Assembly (NCBI GenBank): GCA_946887085.1
Contig: CAMPKG010000055.1
Span: forward strand, 1-13,569
Direction of reading: 5' to 3'
Length of the DNA stretch: 13,569 bases
Source of the DNA: an uncultured Sphingobacteriales bacterium
Lineage (GTDB): Bacteria > Bacteroidota > Bacteroidia > Chitinophagales > Chitinophagaceae
Below the pieces are notes generated by a model, which ran no database searches, had not been told where the DNA came from, and saw only the letters and a list, made by a program, of their open reading frames with translations. Each line of letters begins with the position of its first letter. Position 1 is the first letter of the stretch. Both the position numbers and the translations under genes were made by a program. Below are positions 8,540 to 13,569 of this stretch, piece by piece.

Positions 8540-9471
8540 AGGAACTGAAAGGACTAGTATATAAATCGACGGGCAGCTGGTACTCTGTAAAAGCGGAGGA
8601 TGGAGAATTCTGGAGGGCTCGAGTTAAGGGTAAATTGAAGATAGATGATGACATATCATCGACCAACCCGATAGCTGTAGGCGACCATGTGATCTTTGAA
8701 GTAGAAGATACGGAGAACAAGATCGGAACCATTAAAGACATCACAAAGCGCAACAACTATATCGTTCGTGTATCGCCGCACAACAAAAATCAGAAGCACA
8801 TCGTTGCTGCCAACCTGGATGCAGCCCTGGTAATGGCGACGATAGCCGAGCCACGCACCTCCATGGGTTTTGTCGACCGGTTCTTGATAACGGCTGAAGC
8901 TTATCATATACCCGCTATAATCGTCATCAACAAAATAGACCTGCTGAAAGAAAAGCATAAATTAATACTACAACACTGGCAGGAAGTGTATGGAAATTCG
9001 GGTTATGAAATATTCCCGCTCATCGCGAAACAACACGATTCGGTTTTAGCACTCGAAGAAAGAATAAAAGATAAGACCACACTTTTTAGCGGTCACTCCG
9101 GTGTAGGCAAGAGCACGCTCATCAACCAGTTGCTACCCGATGCCAACCTGAAAACCCAGGAAGTATCTGACTGGAGTGGCAAGGGCCAGCACACCACTAC
9201 CTTTGCAGAAATGTTCGACCTGCCGGCGGGTGGGCGCATTATCGACACTCCGGGAGTAAAGGAATTTGGTTTGATAGATTTTGAAAAAGAAGAACTCGCG
9301 CAATATTTCCCGGAGATGCGCAGGGTGATGAGCGAATGCAGGTTCAACAATTGCCTGCACATCAACGAGCCCGGCTGCGCAGTAAAAGAAGGCGTAGGCA
9401 ATGAGACCATCAGCCAGGACAGGTATATCAGCTACGTCACTATCCTCGACAGTATAGAGAAGAAATGGTAA
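8536..9471 (+). CDS. rsgA: Ribosome small subunit-dependent GTPase A
   Basis: This 311-aa circularly permuted GTPase acts late in 30S subunit assembly, where GTP hydrolysis promotes its release from the maturing decoding centre. An N-terminal OB-fold spans about 1-70. The G motifs appear in permuted order: NKID (132-135, G4), GHSGVGKST (186-194, G1 P-loop), the GKGQHTTT switch region (215-222, G2) and DTPG (237-240, G3). The C-terminal zinc-binding motif is intact: C268, C273, H275 and C281 (C-x4-C-x-H-x5-C). Length is normal. It overlaps the preceding 72-aa gene through ATGA and is likely translationally coupled to it. Confidence 0.97.
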   Translation: MKELKGLVYKSTGSWYSVKAEDGEFWRARVKGKLKIDDDISSTNPIAVGDHVIFEVEDTENKIGTIKDITKRNNYIVRVSPHNKNQKHIVAANLDAALVMATIAEPRTSMGFVDRFLITAEAYHIPAIIVINKIDLLKEKHKLILQHWQEVYGNSGYEIFPLIAKQHDSVLALEERIKDKTTLFSGHSGVGKSTLINQLLPDANLKTQEVSDWSGKGQHTTTFAEMFDLPAGGRIIDTPGVKEFGLIDFEKEELAQYFPEMRRVMSECRFNNCLHINEPGCAVKEGVGNETISQDRYISYVTILDSIEKKW

Positions 9472-9527
9472 ACTAACTTTGATCAGTGATTTTGGTTTTT
9501 TTATTTTTTGCTTTAACGCCCTTCCAT

Positions 9528-9583
9528 TTTTGCCTTTTACCTTCTACCCTTTTTTGAATTTTTAATTTTTAATTTTGAATTTG
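9528..9583 (+). repeat. Heptanucleotide low-complexity array
   Basis: Units of 7 nt follow each other: TTTTGCC (9528), TTTTACC (9535), TTCTACC (9542), then after a T-rich junction AATTTTT (9557), AATTTTT (9564), AATTTTG (9571) and a 6-nt AATTTG (9578). The array ends 4 bases before the ATG at 9588 and also contains a TAATTTTG -7-like box (9570-9577). Confidence 0.6.
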
Positions 9584-9587
9584 AAAC

Positions 9588-9893
9588 ATGATCATCTACA
9601 ACGTAACCATAAAAGTGGACAACAGCATTGCCGGTGAATGGGTAAAATGGATGAAGGAAGAACACCTGGCCGATGTCGTAAACACAGGTTGCTTTTTCGA
9701 TAGCAGGCTTTGCTACCTGCTGGAGCAGGATGAGAAAGAAGGCAAAACTTATGTTGCGCAATATTTCTGCGAGAACATGGAGCAATACAACACCTATATC
9801 TCAGAGCATGCGCAGAAGATGCGCGATAAAGGTTTCAAACGCTTTGGCAATAAATTCATCGCCTTCCGTACGCTGATGCGCACGGAAAACTGA
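9588..9893 (+). CDS. DUF4286 family protein
   Basis: This 101-aa cytoplasmic protein starts with MIIYNVTIKVD and contains EWVKWMKEEHLADVV, the pattern I associate with the Bacteroidota DUF4286 family. The fold is probably a small ferredoxin-like alpha/beta domain: a strand at 2-10, a helix at 15-30, strands around 35-46 and 53-60, a helix at 66-83, and a final strand near 89-96. Length is normal for the family and the function is unknown. The start fits because the family begins exactly here. It is separated from rsgA by 116 bp of low-complexity DNA, and a TAATTTTG box lies 10 bp before the ATG, so it may be transcribed separately. Confidence 0.85.
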   Translation: MIIYNVTIKVDNSIAGEWVKWMKEEHLADVVNTGCFFDSRLCYLLEQDEKEGKTYVAQYFCENMEQYNTYISEHAQKMRDKGFKRFGNKFIAFRTLMRTEN

Positions 9894-9900
9894 CAATGCC

Positions 9901-9982
9901 GTGAAACCCAGTGTTTTCAAGGGTTTCGCTTGCAGCAAATTCCCTGCCAAATAACTGAAAGCCTTGCTGGTAAGGGATTTGC
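9901..9982 (+). other. Structured intergenic DNA with two hairpins
   Basis: Hairpin 1 pairs GTGAAACCC (9901-9909) with GGGTTTCGC (9921-9929), one G-T wobble, 11-nt loop. Hairpin 2 pairs 9935-9949 with 9968-9982 (GCAAAT/ATTTGC, CCC/GGG, TGCCA/TGGTA, one unpaired base on each side). No T-run follows either, so they are not classic terminators. The rest of the gap to 10079 contains a related sequence CAAGGGTTTGGC (10045-10056) but no recognisable gene. Confidence 0.45.
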
Positions 9983-10079
9983 AATGTCAAGTATCGTTTC
10001 CCAGAAGGGGGATTTTGTTGATAACCTGTGGAAGCGGCTACTGGCAAGGGTTTGGCGGGTTAAAAAAAAACGATGATAA

Positions 10080-10110
10080 TTTGGAACTGATTGAAAGCTG
10101 AGTATATTTG
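10080..10110 (+). promoter_or_regulatory. Bacteroidota-type promoter of hup
   Basis: TTTG at 10080-10083 and TATATTTG at 10103-10110, separated by 19 bp, match both consensus elements. An A-tract (10062-10070) lies just upstream. The predicted start is near 10117, leaving a leader of about 40 nt before the ATG at 10158. Confidence 0.8.
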
Positions 10111-10157
10111 CTTATCCTCTTAAAACAATATTGTTTCACAAAACAAACACACAAGCT

Positions 10158-10442
10158 ATGAACAAAGCTGAACTGATCGACAAAATTGCCAAAGATTCAG
10201 GCATTACCAAAACACAAGCTAACGAAGCACTGGATTCATTTACCAATGCAGTAGTTGCTTCTTTGAAAAAAGGCGACCGTGTAACACTGGTTGGCTTTGG
10301 TACTTTCTCTGTTTCTGAGCGTTCTGCCCGTAATGGCCGCAACCCTCAAACAGGTGAAGTGATCAAGATCAAAGCGCGCCGCGTACCTAAGTTCAAAGCT
10401 GGTAAAGAGTTTTCTACCAAGATCGGTACCGGTAAGAAATAG
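10158..10442 (+). CDS. hup: HU family DNA-binding protein
   Basis: This 94-aa histone-like protein binds and bends DNA without strong sequence preference as a dimer and compacts the nucleoid. The N-terminal helices MNKAELIDKIAK and TKTQANEALDSF form the dimer body. VTLVGFGTFSVSERSAR begins the beta saddle. The arm contains GRNPQTGEVIKI with the intercalating-proline motif RNP, followed by the basic KARRVPKFKAGKEF. Length is typical (90-100 aa). I chose 10158 rather than the in-frame ATG at 10131 because family members begin MNKAELI. It has its own consensus promoter and a terminator 28 bases after the stop, so it is probably monocistronic and highly expressed. Confidence 0.97.
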   Translation: MNKAELIDKIAKDSGITKTQANEALDSFTNAVVASLKKGDRVTLVGFGTFSVSERSARNGRNPQTGEVIKIKARRVPKFKAGKEFSTKIGTGKK

Positions 10443-10469
10443 TCTGCTTACCCAAAGAGAGTTTTAAAA

Positions 10470-10499
10470 GGCAGGAAGCGCATGTTTCCTGCTTTTTTT
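10470..10499 (+). terminator. Intrinsic terminator after hup
   Basis: GCAGGAA (10471-10477) pairs with TTCCTGC (10486-10492) across an 8-nt loop, followed directly by seven T (10493-10499). Confidence 0.85.
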
Positions 10500-10502
10500 C
10501 GT

Positions 10503-10510
10503 TATTTTTG
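10503..10510 (+). promoter_or_regulatory. Candidate -7 box for the bTHX gene
   Basis: TATTTTTG matches TAnnTTTG and begins 4 bases after the U-tract of the hup terminator; the ATG follows at 10532. No good -33 TTTG is seen, because that position falls inside the terminator hairpin. Confidence 0.45.
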
Positions 10511-10531
10511 CATCCTAAAATATTTTAAATC

Positions 10532-10645
10532 ATGGGTAGAGGCGATAAACGCACCAAGCGCGGAAAGATATCAAAAGGCAGCTTTGGCAAATCAAGGCTG
10601 GCGCGCGCCAAAAAGACAAACACTAAAGCAGAGAAGAAAGCTTAA
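10532..10645 (+). CDS. thx: 30S ribosomal protein bTHX
   Basis: This 37-aa, strongly basic peptide begins MGRGDKRTKRGKISKGSFGK and continues SRLARAKK before a lysine-rich tail. The start GRGDKRTKRGKI and the KGSFGKSR segment match the Thx family, first known from Thermus 30S subunits and widespread in Bacteroidota. There it sits in a cavity of the 30S head and stabilises rRNA. The short length is normal for the family, with a slightly longer C-terminal tail than the shortest members. It lies between two intrinsic terminators (after hup and at 10661-10686), so it is likely its own short transcript with a -7 box at 10503-10510. Confidence 0.92.
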   Translation: MGRGDKRTKRGKISKGSFGKSRLARAKKTNTKAEKKA

Positions 10646-10660
10646 CCTGCTGCATCATTC

Positions 10661-10686
10661 AAGCCACTCGAACGGGTGGCTTTTTT
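10661..10686 (+). terminator. Intrinsic terminator after the bTHX gene
   Basis: AAGCCAC (10661-10667) pairs with GTGGCTT (10676-10682), with a possible extra T-G pair, and the right arm runs into a six-T tract (10681-10686). It starts 16 bases after the bTHX stop. Confidence 0.8.
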
Positions 10687-10690
10687 GCAC

Positions 10691-10698
10691 TAAGTTTG
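10691..10698 (+). promoter_or_regulatory. Candidate -7 box for the epimerase gene
   Basis: TAAGTTTG matches TAnnTTTG exactly, 16 bases before the ATG at 10715. The expected -33 position lies in the preceding terminator hairpin and has no TTTG. Confidence 0.4.
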
Positions 10699-10714
10699 TA
10701 CAGGCACAAGACGG

Positions 10715-11695
10715 ATGACGAGCTATCATAACACAGATCTGGGCAACCTGAATTTTCTCATCACCGGGGGTGCAGGCTTCATTGGCTCGCACGTTACCGA
10801 ATACCTGCTGAAGAACGGCGCCGGCAAGGTGCGGGTGCTCGATAATTTCCTCACGGGCTCCGAAAACAACATCGGCCTGTTCAGCAATTATCCCAATTTC
10901 GAATTTGTACAGGGAGATATCCGCGACCGCGAAGTATGTAAGAAAGCCTGCAAAGGCATCGATCATGTGAATCACCAGGCAGCGCTGGGTTCTGTACCCC
11001 GTTCCATTCTCGATCCTGTTACTTCCAACGAAGTGAATGTTAGCGGTTTTGTAAATATGATCACCGCGGCGAAAGATGCCGGTGTGAAAACCTTTGTTTA
11101 CGCTTCTTCATCTTCAGTATATGGCGATGAACCGGGGTTGCCCAAGGTAGAAACCAAGACTGGGAATCAACTGTCCCCATACGCCGTCACTAAAATGGCA
11201 GACGAACTGTATGCGGGGGTATTCTTCCGCCAGTTCAGCATGAAGGTGATCGGGCTTCGTTATTTCAACGTGTTCGGCCCGAGACAGGACCCTAGTGGCC
11301 CCTATGCTGCGGTGATACCCGTATTCGTTGATCGTATTATGAAGGGCGAGTCTGTCCGCATTAATGGCGACGGAGAGCAGACACGTGATTTCACCTATGT
11401 AGATAACGCTGTGCAGGCGAATATCCGCGCCATGTTCGCTACTAATGATGCCGCATATGGAGAGGCATACAATATTGCTGTCGGAGAGCAGTTCTCCGTC
11501 AACCATCTTTACAACAGCATTCGCGAACTACTGGGTATCGACCATCAGCCTACGCATGTGGAAGCCCGCGCAGGAGATATCCGCAATTCGCTGGCCGATA
11601 TCTCCAAGGCAGAAAAACTATTAGGTTACAAGCCCACCTTCAATTTCCCTGAGGGGCTTAAAAAAACAGTGGAGTACTTCCAATTAAAGCACTAG
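10715..11695 (+). CDS. NAD-dependent UDP-N-acetylhexosamine 4-epimerase (WbpP-type), SDR family
   Basis: This 326-aa cytoplasmic extended short-chain dehydrogenase probably interconverts UDP-GlcNAc (or its uronic acid) with the galacto epimer, supplying sugars for surface polysaccharide. The NAD-binding motif is TGGAGFIGSH (17-26). The acidic ribose-binding region is VLDNFLTG (41-48), and DIR (68-70) contacts adenine. The catalytic set is ASSSSVYG (130-137) with Y156-x3-K160 in SPYAVTK. The segment RYFNVFGPRQDPSGPYAAVIP (182-202) is characteristic of WbpP/TviC-type epimerases. Length is normal. The stop overlaps the convergent gene on the minus strand by 4 bp. Exact substrate cannot be fixed from sequence; a plain UDP-galactose 4-epimerase is less likely. 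Confidence 0.92.
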   Translation: MTSYHNTDLGNLNFLITGGAGFIGSHVTEYLLKNGAGKVRVLDNFLTGSENNIGLFSNYPNFEFVQGDIRDREVCKKACKGIDHVNHQAALGSVPRSILDPVTSNEVNVSGFVNMITAAKDAGVKTFVYASSSSVYGDEPGLPKVETKTGNQLSPYAVTKMADELYAGVFFRQFSMKVIGLRYFNVFGPRQDPSGPYAAVIPVFVDRIMKGESVRINGDGEQTRDFTYVDNAVQANIRAMFATNDAAYGEAYNIAVGEQFSVNHLYNSIRELLGIDHQPTHVEARAGDIRNSLADISKAEKLLGYKPTFNFPEGLKKTVEYFQLKH

Positions 11696-12243
11696 TTTAA
11701 ACTCTCCAGGTAGCAAAGGTAATTATCAACGACAAACCTGATCTCGTCCTCCAGGTCTTCGAATGCCGGAGAGTTCTCCGGATGATCACAGCATTCATCC
11801 CACATCTGCTGCACTTCGCGCAGATCGTCCTGGTTAAATGAAAAATGCTGGTCGTTGAGGATACCGAAGGCGTGAACTGCGGCTTCAAATCCGTAGGTAA
11901 AAACTATCCGGAACATGTCGGTGAAGTGCGTACTGCAATTCATTTCTCTCAGCGCATATACCAGCGTGCCCGCCGCTTGCACGTTTTCAGGGCGCCAGAT
12001 GACCGCCAGCATACGGTCAACAACATTATGCGCCTTCATTTTGGCAAGCGCGAGTGCTGATGCATCCCGCGCCCACGAATCGCAATCGGCAGTCTCTACA
12101 TTCGAGATAAAGAATTCGATGACCTGCTCACCACCGATATCGGCCAGCCTGTTGGCAGCCTTATCCATTCTCCCCTTCTCACCACTGCGAAATTCCCGTT
12201 TCAGGAAGTCGACCTCTGTTGGTATACGTTTTAGCTTGTTCAA
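11692..12243 (-). CDS. HEAT-like helical repeat protein
   Basis: This protein is 183 aa with the proposed TTG start (12243). It is almost entirely alpha-helical, with paired amphipathic helices resembling HEAT repeats: AANRLADIGGEQVIEFFIS, ARDASALALAKMK, VVDRMLAVIW, AAGTLVYALREM and FEAAVHAFGIL. It ends in an acidic region (EDLEDEIRF). No signal peptide or membrane segment is seen, so it is probably a cytoplasmic protein-binding scaffold; partner unknown. No in-frame ATG precedes the first conserved-looking helices; the next ATG (residue 26) would drop a charged N-terminal helix. The gene is 50 bp downstream of pdxH on the same strand. Its 3' end overlaps the epimerase gene at CTAG. Confidence 0.75.
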   Translation of the reverse strand: MNKLKRIPTEVDFLKREFRSGEKGRMDKAANRLADIGGEQVIEFFISNVETADCDSWARDASALALAKMKAHNVVDRMLAVIWRPENVQAAGTLVYALREMNCSTHFTDMFRIVFTYGFEAAVHAFGILNDQHFSFNQDDLREVQQMWDECCDHPENSPAFEDLEDEIRFVVDNYLCYLESLN

Positions 12244-12257
12244 ATGAGTTTCATTTG
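12241..12257. repeat. Short perfect palindrome at the start of the HEAT-like gene
   Basis: CAAATGA and TCATTTG form a 7-bp perfect inverted repeat around a 3-nt centre. The left arm covers the proposed TTG start codon (complement of 12241-12243), so the structure could hide the start or be an operator. Confidence 0.4.
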
Positions 12258-12293
12258 ATGTACTAACAAAATACAGAAGGAGAAGATAAAAAG

Positions 12294-12944
12294 CTAGGGT
12301 GCGAGCCTGTAGATATGCCAGGTTTTATCCACATCTGTGGTAAAAGCTATCCTGTCGTGCATGCGGCTGCTGCGCCCCTGCCAGAATTCGAAATAAGAAG
12401 GAATGATGCGGTAGCCTCCCCAGTGTGGCGGACGGGGAACGGATGGGCCGAACTGCCGTTGAAACTCTGTGTAGTTATTATCCAGTATGCTGCGGTCGGG
12501 TATTACCTGGCTTTGCGGCGATGCCCATGCTCCTACCTGGCTGCTTATGGGACGCGATTGAAAATACTGGTCACTCTCTTCCTCAGTCACTTTCTCAATG
12601 ATACCCTCTACCCTTACCTGGCGTTCCAGCTCAGGCCAGAAAAACACGGCAGCTGCATTTGGATTAGCTTCTATCTCGTGTCCTTTATTGCTGCTGTAGT
12701 TGGTGAAGAACACAAGGCCTTTTTCGTCGAGGCCTTTGAGCAGCACGACACGTGCATGTGGCTTGTTGTGCAGGTCGATGGTGGCGAGGGTCATGGCATT
12801 TACCTCAACCACTTTTGCAGCCTCGGCCTCTGCAAACCATTTGCCGAAAAACGCGAAAGGATCACCGCCTACGGCAGACTCGTCGAGAGCTGCAAGCTGG
12901 TAATCCTTCCTTATGTCAGCAATATTTCCTTTAGAAACTGCCAA
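12294..12944 (-). CDS. pdxH: Pyridoxamine 5'-phosphate oxidase
   Basis: This 216-aa FMN enzyme oxidises pyridoxine or pyridoxamine 5'-phosphate to pyridoxal 5'-phosphate with O2, the final step of PLP synthesis and salvage. Family motifs run in order: IADIRKDY (8-15), RVVLLKGLDEKG (65-76), FFTNYSSNKGHEI (79-91), FFWPELERQVRVEG (101-114), RPISSQVGAWAS (131-142), PPHWGGYRI (172-180), FWQGRSSRMHDR (187-198) and the terminal RLAP. Length is normal for the family. The first usable start is TTG at 12944; an in-frame stop lies upstream with no ATG in between, and the next ATG (residue 51) would remove conserved sequence. It follows a 46-aa gene by 8 bp, suggesting one transcript and coupled translation. 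Confidence 0.97.
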   Translation of the reverse strand: MAVSKGNIADIRKDYQLAALDESAVGGDPFAFFGKWFAEAEAAKVVEVNAMTLATIDLHNKPHARVVLLKGLDEKGLVFFTNYSSNKGHEIEANPNAAAVFFWPELERQVRVEGIIEKVTEEESDQYFQSRPISSQVGAWASPQSQVIPDRSILDNNYTEFQRQFGPSVPRPPHWGGYRIIPSYFEFWQGRSSRMHDRIAFTTDVDKTWHIYRLAP

Positions 12945-12952
12945 TCTGTGAA

Positions 12953-13093
12953 TTATTTTCTTTTCGGTCCGCCCAGGTATTTGGCCATCACATAAATCAT
13001 GGAAATGGTCATCAGGAACAGGAAGATATAAGCGAGGATCGGGCCTATTACATTACCCGCGTCGTAGAAAGCGTTGAGTATGAGTGACTGCAT
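12953..13093 (-). CDS. Small single-pass membrane protein, 46 aa
   Basis: I do not recognise a family. The reading frame starts at an ATG (13093) and ends at TAA (12953-12955). The protein has a short N-terminal segment (MQSLILNAFYDAG), one long hydrophobic stretch of about residues 15-39 (VIGPILAYIFLFLMTISM...) and a basic tail GGPKRK, consistent with an inner-membrane helix with the C-terminus inside. It is on the same strand as pdxH and only 8 bp upstream of it. The positive-inside tail and tight spacing support a real gene; a functional link to PLP synthesis is not implied. It is divergent from chrA, with 110 bp between the starts. Confidence 0.7.
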   Translation of the reverse strand: MQSLILNAFYDAGNVIGPILAYIFLFLMTISMIYVMAKYLGGPKRK

Positions 13094-13203
13094 AACCGTT
13101 GTCTTAGAATTCGTGCGCAAGATACAAAACAAGGCCCGTAAATACCAGCGTTTATGTATTTCCCTTTTTTGTGCCTATTTTTCGCTTCAATACCGTTCAC
13201 CTG

Positions 13204-13569
13204 ATGTTCCTGCGACATGTGCCTTTTCTAAAATCGGTACTGATGTACTCTTTTACCGCCTTTGGCGGTCCGCAAGGGCATTTGGGCATGATGGTGAAGA
13301 TGTTTGCCGAGCGTCGCCACTATATCAGCGAGAAAGAACTGCAGGAGTACAATGCTTTCTGCCAGATGCTGCCGGGCCCGTCGAGTACCCAAACAGTGAT
13401 GCTGATAGCCATGAAACGCGGCGGCATACCGCTGGCCATTATCACCCTGCTGCTGTGGCTGTTTCCTGCCACGCTGCTGATGAGCACTTTCTCTTTTATT
13501 GTCTATTATTTTAATGTAAAGGACGTACAGACAAACCTGTTCACCTATATCCAGCCGATGTCGCTGGGG
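13204..13569 (+). CDS. chrA: Chromate transporter ChrA (5' part, truncated by window end)
   Basis: The first 122 residues are present and the frame is open to the window edge. The start of the CHR domain is clear: [19 protein letters not shown] (8-26) contains the FGGP-x-x-H motif, followed by M30, the cytoplasmic segment [28 protein letters not shown] (36-63) with the PGP motif, and a hydrophobic helix at about 75-104 ([19 protein letters not shown]). CHR-superfamily members move chromate out of the cell through the inner membrane, although many housekeeping homologs have an unproven substrate. I chose ATG 13204; a GTG at 13171 is also in frame. It cannot be told whether this is the long two-domain or short one-domain form. 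Confidence 0.9.
   Translation, partial: MFLRHVPFLKSVLMYSFTAFGGPQGHLGMMVKMFAERRHYISEKELQEYNAFCQMLPGPSSTQTVMLIAMKRGGIPLAIITLLLWLFPATLLMSTFSFIVYYFNVKDVQTNLFTYIQPMSLG

Noticed and set aside
9474..9481. TAACTTTG just after the rsgA stop as a promoter
   Set aside because: It has no TTTG at the proper upstream distance and lies over 100 bp from the next ATG; TAATTTTG at 9570 is better placed.
10016..10024. DnaA-box-like TTATCAACA (minus strand) near hup
   Set aside because: It is a single site one mismatch from consensus, with no cluster and no dnaA/dnaN context, so there is no case for an origin.
9856..10047. 63-aa minus-strand open frame in the gap before hup
   Set aside because: It is short, partly antisense to the DUF4286 gene, and its sequence is explained by hairpin arms. 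I recognise no family.
12315..12995. 226-aa plus-strand open frame opposite pdxH
   Set aside because: It is a shadow of pdxH, whose motifs are complete on the other strand.
13074..13514. 146-aa plus-strand open frame overlapping the chrA start
   Set aside because: It is in a different frame from the clear CHR-domain sequence and shows no domain. chrA, which runs off the window without a stop, is the real gene.

Overview
The window looks like a chromosomal segment of a Bacteroidota bacterium, probably from a Chitinophagaceae-like lineage (inference). Three lines of evidence support this. Three secreted proteins end in type IX secretion (T9SS) type A sorting domains. Recognisable promoters follow the Bacteroidota pattern (TTTG, then about 19-20 bp, then TAnnTTTG) rather than the enterobacterial one. 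Lineage-typical small genes are present (ribosomal protein bTHX, a DUF4286 protein). Most of it is ordinary housekeeping and cell-surface content. I found no mobile element, CRISPR array, phage region, tRNA or rRNA.

Layout. 1-4020 (minus strand): two tandem paralogous T9SS cargo proteins, about 620 and 662 aa, that share a C-terminal Ig/PKD/sorting-domain block but have unrelated N-terminal modules. They are probably one transcript, ending in a hairpin terminator at 67-101. 4021-4229: a divergent intergenic region with three spaced TTAATAAAA repeats and a strong atpG promoter. 4230-5108: atpG (F1 ATP synthase gamma) as a stand-alone unit with its own promoter and terminator. 5191-7047: a third T9SS cargo protein, propeller-like. 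7084-9471: a compact, overlapping run of MacB/FtsX-type ABC permease, a 72-aa unknown protein and rsgA. 9588-9893: a DUF4286 protein preceded by a 7-nt low-complexity repeat. 9894-10157: a structured gap leading to the hup promoter. 10158-10645: hup (HU) and the 37-aa ribosomal protein bTHX, each followed by an intrinsic terminator. 10715-11695: a WbpP-type UDP-N-acetylhexosamine 4-epimerase. 11692-13093 (minus): a 46-aa membrane protein, pdxH and a HEAT-like helical protein. 13204-13569: the 5' part of chrA, cut by the window edge.

The genes do not form one pathway. The main themes are surface and envelope functions (T9SS cargo, polysaccharide sugar epimerase, ABC permease) mixed with translation, energy and nucleoid housekeeping (rsgA, bTHX, atpG, HU, pdxH). 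I see no convincing evidence for a wholly new multi-gene system. The best second-look items are the two small unknown genes, the module-swapped tandem paralogs, the heptamer array, the structured gap before hup, and a recurring arrangement in which a promoter -7 box lies directly after a terminator U-tract.
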